Origin: Nitrospirota bacterium
GTDB lineage: Bacteria > Nitrospirota > Thermodesulfovibrionia > Thermodesulfovibrionales > SM23-35
Assembly (NCBI GenBank): GCA_040754395.1
Contig: JBFMCL010000002.1
Coordinates: 1 to 64,000 of the forward strand
Direction: 5' to 3'
Length of the DNA: 64,000 bases
The notes beneath the pieces are model-generated. The model was not told the DNA's origin. It saw nothing but the letters and a program-made list of their open reading frames with translations, and ran no database searches. Both the position numbers and the translations under genes were made by a program. Within the stretch, counting starts at the first letter, position 1. Each line of letters opens with the position of its first letter. This document shows positions 60,242 to 64,000 of this stretch, piece by piece.

Positions 60242-61120
60242 CTAATCCTTCAACGCCTCAACGCCGCCGACGATATCCATCAGTTCTTTAGTAATTGAGG
60301 CTTGCCTTACTTTATTGGCCAGGAGCGTTACTTTGCTGATCAGTTCAGAACAATTCTTTGTCGCGTTCTCCATGGCTGCCATTCTTGCCGCTTCCTCTGC
60401 AGCTGATGATTCAAGCAACGCCCGGTAAATCTGTATTTCAATGTATTTCGGCAACAGTCTCTCAAATATTGCTGCTCGGGACGGTTCATAAAGGTAATCA
60501 GCGGTCATCGCCGTTTCCTTCTTTTCCTCTCCTCCTGCCAGCTTTCCTACAGGAAGAAGTTTCATGGAAGTAACTTTCTGTGAGATAAGGGACTTGAATT
60601 CGTTATAAAAAACAATTACCTCATCAAACGACTCATTTGTATAATGCTCTGTGAGATTGCCTGCGATCTCCTGGGCGTTGGCATAAGATATTCTGCCGGA
60701 TAACCCGATCCAGGTGTTTCTCATCGGCACACCTCTTCTGCGGAAAAAGTCACGGGCCTTTCTTCCGATAACGCTGAGGGTAAACTCAATATTTTCGTCT
60801 TTCATCTGATTGATATATTTATACGCAGCCTTCAGGATATTTGTATTAAACGCTCCGCAAAGGCCTTTATCTGATGTCAGCACCAGTATTTCTACGGTTT
60901 TCTTCGGTCTCAGAGCAAGAAGGGGATGTATCTCCCGCTCAGCGACACTCGCAAGGTCAGACAGCACCGTCTCCATCCGTGAGGCATAAGGCCTGAAATT
61001 CAGCATCCGGTCCTGCACCTTCCGCATCTTCGCTGCTGCAACCATCTTCATCGCGGCAGTGATCTTTTTTGTGCTCTGGATCGCTTTTAGTCTTTTTCTT
61101 ATATCCCTTAAAGTTGGCAT
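60242..61120 (-). CDS. atpG: ATP synthase F1 gamma subunit
   Basis: A 292-residue rotor subunit. N-terminal RDIRKRLKAIQSTKKITAAM coiled coil, KGLCGAFNTNI near residue 88, and the C-terminal RQASITKELMDIVGGVEAL helix typical of the family. Connects F1 with the membrane ring. 24 bases after atpA. Nothing unusual. Confidence 0.95.
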   Translation of the reverse strand: MPTLRDIRKRLKAIQSTKKITAAMKMVAAAKMRKVQDRMLNFRPYASRMETVLSDLASVAEREIHPLLALRPKKTVEILVLTSDKGLCGAFNTNILKAAYKYINQMKDENIEFTLSVIGRKARDFFRRRGVPMRNTWIGLSGRISYANAQEIAGNLTEHYTNESFDEVIVFYNEFKSLISQKVTSMKLLPVGKLAGGEEKKETAMTADYLYEPSRAAIFERLLPKYIEIQIYRALLESSAAEEAARMAAMENATKNCSELISKVTLLANKVRQASITKELMDIVGGVEALKD

Positions 61121-61144
61121 GTATCCTCTCCTATCAAAACCGTA

Positions 61145-62656
61145 TTATGCTGAGTAGGTTTTCTTGAAAGCTGTGATTGCCTCGGTCAGTTTTGCTTTAA
61201 GGTCATCATCCAGTGCCTTCTTTTCCATGATCTCTTTTTTCAGATCCTGTTTTTCAGCTCTTATATACCTCATAAAGGCTTCCTCAAAAGCTCTTATCGA
61301 CTCAACCGGCACGTCATCCAGAAATCCCTGGGTTCCTGCAAAGATGACAATAATCTGATCATCAACCGACATCGGAACGAACTGGTCCTGCTTCAGAAGC
61401 TCGACCATTCTCTGCCCTCTCTGTATCTGTGCAAGGGTTGCCTTATCAAGGTCGGAGGCAAACTGGGCAAATGCGGCAAGCTCCCTGTACTGGGCAAGGT
61501 CAAGCCTGAGCATACCGGCAACCTGTTTCATAGCCTTTATTTGGGCTGCGCCGCCGACACGGCTGACCGAAAGACCCGCGTTCACCGCCGGTCTTATACC
61601 ACCGTAGAAAAGTTCCGGCTCAAGGTATATCTGACCGTCAGTAATGGAGATGACGTTTGTAGGTATGTATCCGGAGACGTCACCAGCCTGTGTTTCGATA
61701 ACAGGAATTGCGGTCAGAGAACCCGCGCCCATCTCGTCGCTCATCTTCGCCGCCCTTTCGAGAAGTCTTGAATGAAGATAGAAAACGTCGCCGGGATATG
61801 CCTCACGCGAAGGAGGACGTCTCAGAATCAGGGAAAGCTGTCTGTATGCCTGTGCCTGTTTTGTTAAGTCATCATACGCTATAAAGGCGTGTTTGCCGTT
61901 ATCCCTGAAATACTCGCCCATGGTGCAGCCGACATACGGTGCAATATACTGGAGAGGCGCCGGCTCACTCGCTGTTGCAACAACTACGATTGTATGCTCG
62001 AGCGCGCCCATTTCCTCAAGTTTCTTAACGGTATTGACAACAGCCGGCCGCCGCTGTCCGATGGCGACATAAATGCAGGTAACATCGCCACCCTTCTGGT
62101 TTATGATTGTATCAATGAGGATGGCTGTCTTGCCGATCTGGCGGTCGCCGATGCAGAGCTCTCTCTGCCCCCTTCCGATCGGAATCATGGCATCTACCGC
62201 CTTAATGCCTGTCTGGAGCGGCTCATGAACCGGTTTTCTTTTAATGATGCCCGGGGCAACAACTTCGACCTTGCGGGTATTTTTTGTGTTGATCGGGCCC
62301 TTGCCATCAATCGGCTGTCCGATTGCGTTGACTACTCTCCCTCTCAGTTCATCTCCGACCGGAACTTCCATAACCTTTCCGGTACGCTTGACAATATCGC
62401 CTTCCTTCACGAGTTTGTCCTCACCGAACAGAACCGCACCGACTGAATCTTCTTCAAGGTTCAGTGCCATCCCGACAACACCGTTCGGGAATTCGAGCAT
62501 TTCCATGGCCATACAATTGTCAAGGCCATAAATCTTTGCGACACCGTCACCGATGTAGGTCACGGTACCGATTTCACTTACGTCAACCTTCTTTTCAAAG
62601 TCTGTGATCTGCTTCTTCAAAAGTTCGCTTATTTCTTCTGTCTTGATTTCTGGCAT
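61145..62656 (-). CDS. atpA: ATP synthase F1 alpha subunit
   Basis: A 503-residue non-catalytic nucleotide-binding subunit. The N-terminal barrel includes [18 protein letters not shown]; Walker [16 protein letters not shown] near residue 170; [19 protein letters not shown]; and the arginine-finger region [15 protein letters not shown]. Full length, standard order, four bases after atpH. Confidence 0.97.
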   Translation of the reverse strand: MPEIKTEEISELLKKQITDFEKKVDVSEIGTVTYIGDGVAKIYGLDNCMAMEMLEFPNGVVGMALNLEEDSVGAVLFGEDKLVKEGDIVKRTGKVMEVPVGDELRGRVVNAIGQPIDGKGPINTKNTRKVEVVAPGIIKRKPVHEPLQTGIKAVDAMIPIGRGQRELCIGDRQIGKTAILIDTIINQKGGDVTCIYVAIGQRRPAVVNTVKKLEEMGALEHTIVVVATASEPAPLQYIAPYVGCTMGEYFRDNGKHAFIAYDDLTKQAQAYRQLSLILRRPPSREAYPGDVFYLHSRLLERAAKMSDEMGAGSLTAIPVIETQAGDVSGYIPTNVISITDGQIYLEPELFYGGIRPAVNAGLSVSRVGGAAQIKAMKQVAGMLRLDLAQYRELAAFAQFASDLDKATLAQIQRGQRMVELLKQDQFVPMSVDDQIIVIFAGTQGFLDDVPVESIRAFEEAFMRYIRAEKQDLKKEIMEKKALDDDLKAKLTEAITAFKKTYSA

Positions 62657-62660
62657 AATG

Positions 62661-63200
62661 TCACCCCTTTATTAACTCATCTTTTAAAAGCCTTAACTGG
62701 CCTCTTATGCTCGTATCGTACATGGTGCTTCCCATTTTGATCAGAATTCCGCCGAGAAGGGAAGGATCCACAACGTATTCCAAATCCACATCCCTGTCAG
62801 TCAGTTTCTTCAGGGATGCCTTGAGTGTATTCTCATGATCCTTGCTTATCTGGATGGGGGTCATGACCACCGCCTTAGCCTTCTTCTTCTTTTCGAGGTA
62901 GAGATTCGTGGCTATCCTGATAATATCGGGGAGCGCGATGATAACCCCGACATCAGAAAGATGCAGAATAAATTTGACCGTGTACTCAGAAAGCTTCATC
63001 TTTTCCGAAAGCGCCTTAAGGATTGTTGTCCTTTCGTCCGATGTGAACCTCGGGTTGATAACAAGGCTCCTGAATTCCCTGCTCTTTACCATCAGGTCAT
63101 TCACTGCGTTAAGTTCGGCAAGTGACTGCGGCACATTTTCGAGGCTTATGCTTCGAAGCAATGCCTTTGCGTACCTGTTTGCTTCTTTTGTCGGTTTCAA
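62661..63200 (-). CDS. atpH: ATP synthase delta subunit
   Basis: A 179-residue stator subunit. N-terminal helical bundle [12 protein letters not shown]..., [21 protein letters not shown], and the C-terminal [20 protein letters not shown] sequence typical of delta/OSCP. Links F1 to the b-subunit stalk. Overlaps the start of atpH's upstream neighbour atpF by four bases. Confidence 0.93.
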   Translation of the reverse strand: MKPTKEANRYAKALLRSISLENVPQSLAELNAVNDLMVKSREFRSLVINPRFTSDERTTILKALSEKMKLSEYTVKFILHLSDVGVIIALPDIIRIATNLYLEKKKKAKAVVMTPIQISKDHENTLKASLKKLTDRDVDLEYVVDPSLLGGILIKMGSTMYDTSIRGQLRLLKDELIKG

Positions 63201-63805
63201 CCTTTGCCTCCTATCTTCACAAGAGACTCTGCAAGCAGTTTTTCCTGCTCCTCTTTGGTCATTTGTTCCTTGATTTTCTTTTCGGCGAGCTCCATGGCAA
63301 GTTCAACCGCTTCAGCCTTAATGGCTTCTTTTGCATGTTTCAGTTCGAACTCGATATTGGCTTTTGCCTGCTCCAGTATTTTTGCCTTGAGTTTTTCACT
63401 TTCACTTGTGATGATGTCCCTTTCCTGTTCGCCGGATTTTTTTGCCGCAGCAAGGATTGCCTCTATTTCACTGTCTTTCACCTTGAGCCTTTCCTCCACT
63501 TCCTGCAGGGCTTTGATAGCGATTTCCTTCGCTTCCCTTGCCTCGTTCAGGGTCTTCTCAATCAGTTCAGTCCTTTTCTGGAGGAAATTCTGAAACGGCT
63601 TTTTCGCGAATACAAAAAGGAGCACAACAAGTACAAGGAAATTGATGATCTTCCATATATAATCTTTCAGCAGTGAACCATGATCACCCTCTCCGCCACC
63701 GGCAAATGCATAAGACGCAAATGTCAGGCTGGCGACAACCAGCAGCAGAATGTAACTGAAAAACTTATGAATGCCGTTTTCTGGATTCTTTTTTCCCTTT
63801 CTCAT
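63197..63805 (-). CDS. atpF: ATP synthase b subunit
   Basis: A 202-residue stator b subunit. An N-terminal basic segment with a first hydrophobic helix (FFSYILLLVVASLTFASYAFA), which may be a cleaved leader, is followed by a second helix (IINFLVLVVLLFVFAKKPF, the real b anchor) and a long charged coiled coil to the end. The extra first helix is a feature of b subunits in some deep-branching phyla. Overlaps its upstream neighbour by four bases. Confidence 0.9.
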   Translation of the reverse strand: MRKGKKNPENGIHKFFSYILLLVVASLTFASYAFAGGGEGDHGSLLKDYIWKIINFLVLVVLLFVFAKKPFQNFLQKRTELIEKTLNEAREAKEIAIKALQEVEERLKVKDSEIEAILAAAKKSGEQERDIITSESEKLKAKILEQAKANIEFELKHAKEAIKAEAVELAMELAEKKIKEQMTKEEQEKLLAESLVKIGGKG

Positions 63806-64000
63806 GCCTTCACCAGCTTTCTTACGATTTCATCGGAAAACCTGTCAACATCGGCCCTTAACGTATTTCTTGCCTTTTCAGCCTCGGACTTGATCTCTGC
63901 CCGCGCCTTCTCAAGGGTTGCAACCGCTTCCGCTTCTGTTGCTGAGAGCAGTTCCCTCTGTTTGTTCAGGCCTTCGGCCTTGAGAGATTCAAACATCTCC
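63802..64000 (-). CDS. ATP synthase second b-type (b') subunit, 5' part beyond window
   Basis: Only the C-terminal 66 or so residues lie in the window: a pure coiled coil (RELLSATEAEAVATLEKARAEI...RADVDRFSDEIVRKLVKA). The frame continues past the right edge, so the start shown by the first ATG here (63996) is unlikely to be real. A second b-like gene directly before atpF is the usual b/b' heterodimer arrangement. Confidence 0.75.
   Translation of the reverse strand, partial: EMFESLKAEGLNKQRELLSATEAEAVATLEKARAEIKSEAEKARNTLRADVDRFSDEIVRKLVKA

Overview
The window looks like chromosomal DNA of an anaerobic or microaerophilic Gram-negative bacterium. The gene families suggest an uncultured member of the Nitrospirota (Thermodesulfovibrionia-like). 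Supporting signs are a fused gamma-alpha 2-oxoacid:ferredoxin oxidoreductase, a flavodiiron protein with rubrerythrins and a desulforedoxin-type protein, an octaheme HAO-like cytochrome, many PAS kinases and PilZ proteins, FadL and OmpA outer-membrane proteins, and an ATP synthase operon with two b-type subunits. The phylum is inferred from gene content and was not tested by phylogeny.

Layout. 0.2-7.7 kb (+): a housekeeping run (yicC, remA-like, gmk, rpoZ, coaBC, TPR protein, roadblock protein, aroQ, aminopeptidase P, pseudo-receiver/PilZ protein). 7.7-10.4 kb: a lipoprotein gene broken by two apparent frameshifts, two small Cys-rich proteins and an OmpA-domain protein. 10.4-15.6 kb: an accessory, AT-rich island. 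It holds a periplasmic-protein gene whose last 438 bp are duplicated exactly 2,074 bp downstream, a cation-efflux gene between the two copies, and then a cluster of four integron attC sites with cassette genes (a toxin-antitoxin-like pair, two unknown proteins, a tyrosine-phosphatase-like protein) and no integron integrase. 15.7-18.7 kb (-): FadL-type porin plus acyl-CoA/ACP synthetase. 18.9-24.9 kb (+): efp-accB-accC-thiE, an orphan branched-chain-amino-acid-type binding lipoprotein, nitroreductase and phosphofructokinase. 25-30 kb: rluD, a zinc-ribbon membrane protein, htpX, hisF and a methyltransferase. 30-41 kb: signalling proteins flanking the korAB oxidoreductase genes. 40.7-45 kb: a radical SAM/SPASM enzyme followed by a 20-residue Cys-rich peptide gene (candidate RiPP), ferredoxin, ferritin-like protein, nitroreductase and a second radical SAM protein. 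45-51.5 kb: an oxygen/NO-defence block (globin-PsiE sensor, Fur/PerR regulator, desulforedoxin domain, flavodiiron protein, AhpD-like protein, rubrerythrin, octaheme cytochrome, FMN reductase). 51.5-58.2 kb (-): lipid A-type acyltransferase, Lon-like ATPase-protease, XerD, methyltransferase and HD-GYP regulator. 58.3-64 kb (-): ATP synthase operon atpC-D-G-A-H-F plus a partial second b subunit, closed by a clear terminator.

The two items most likely to be new biology are the integrase-less attC/cassette array, in which the start of each of cassettes 2-4 is complementary to that cassette's own R'' box, and the compact radical SAM plus 20-residue peptide operon ended by a perfect 25-bp hairpin. 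No rRNA, tRNA, CRISPR array or complete insertion sequence was recognised.
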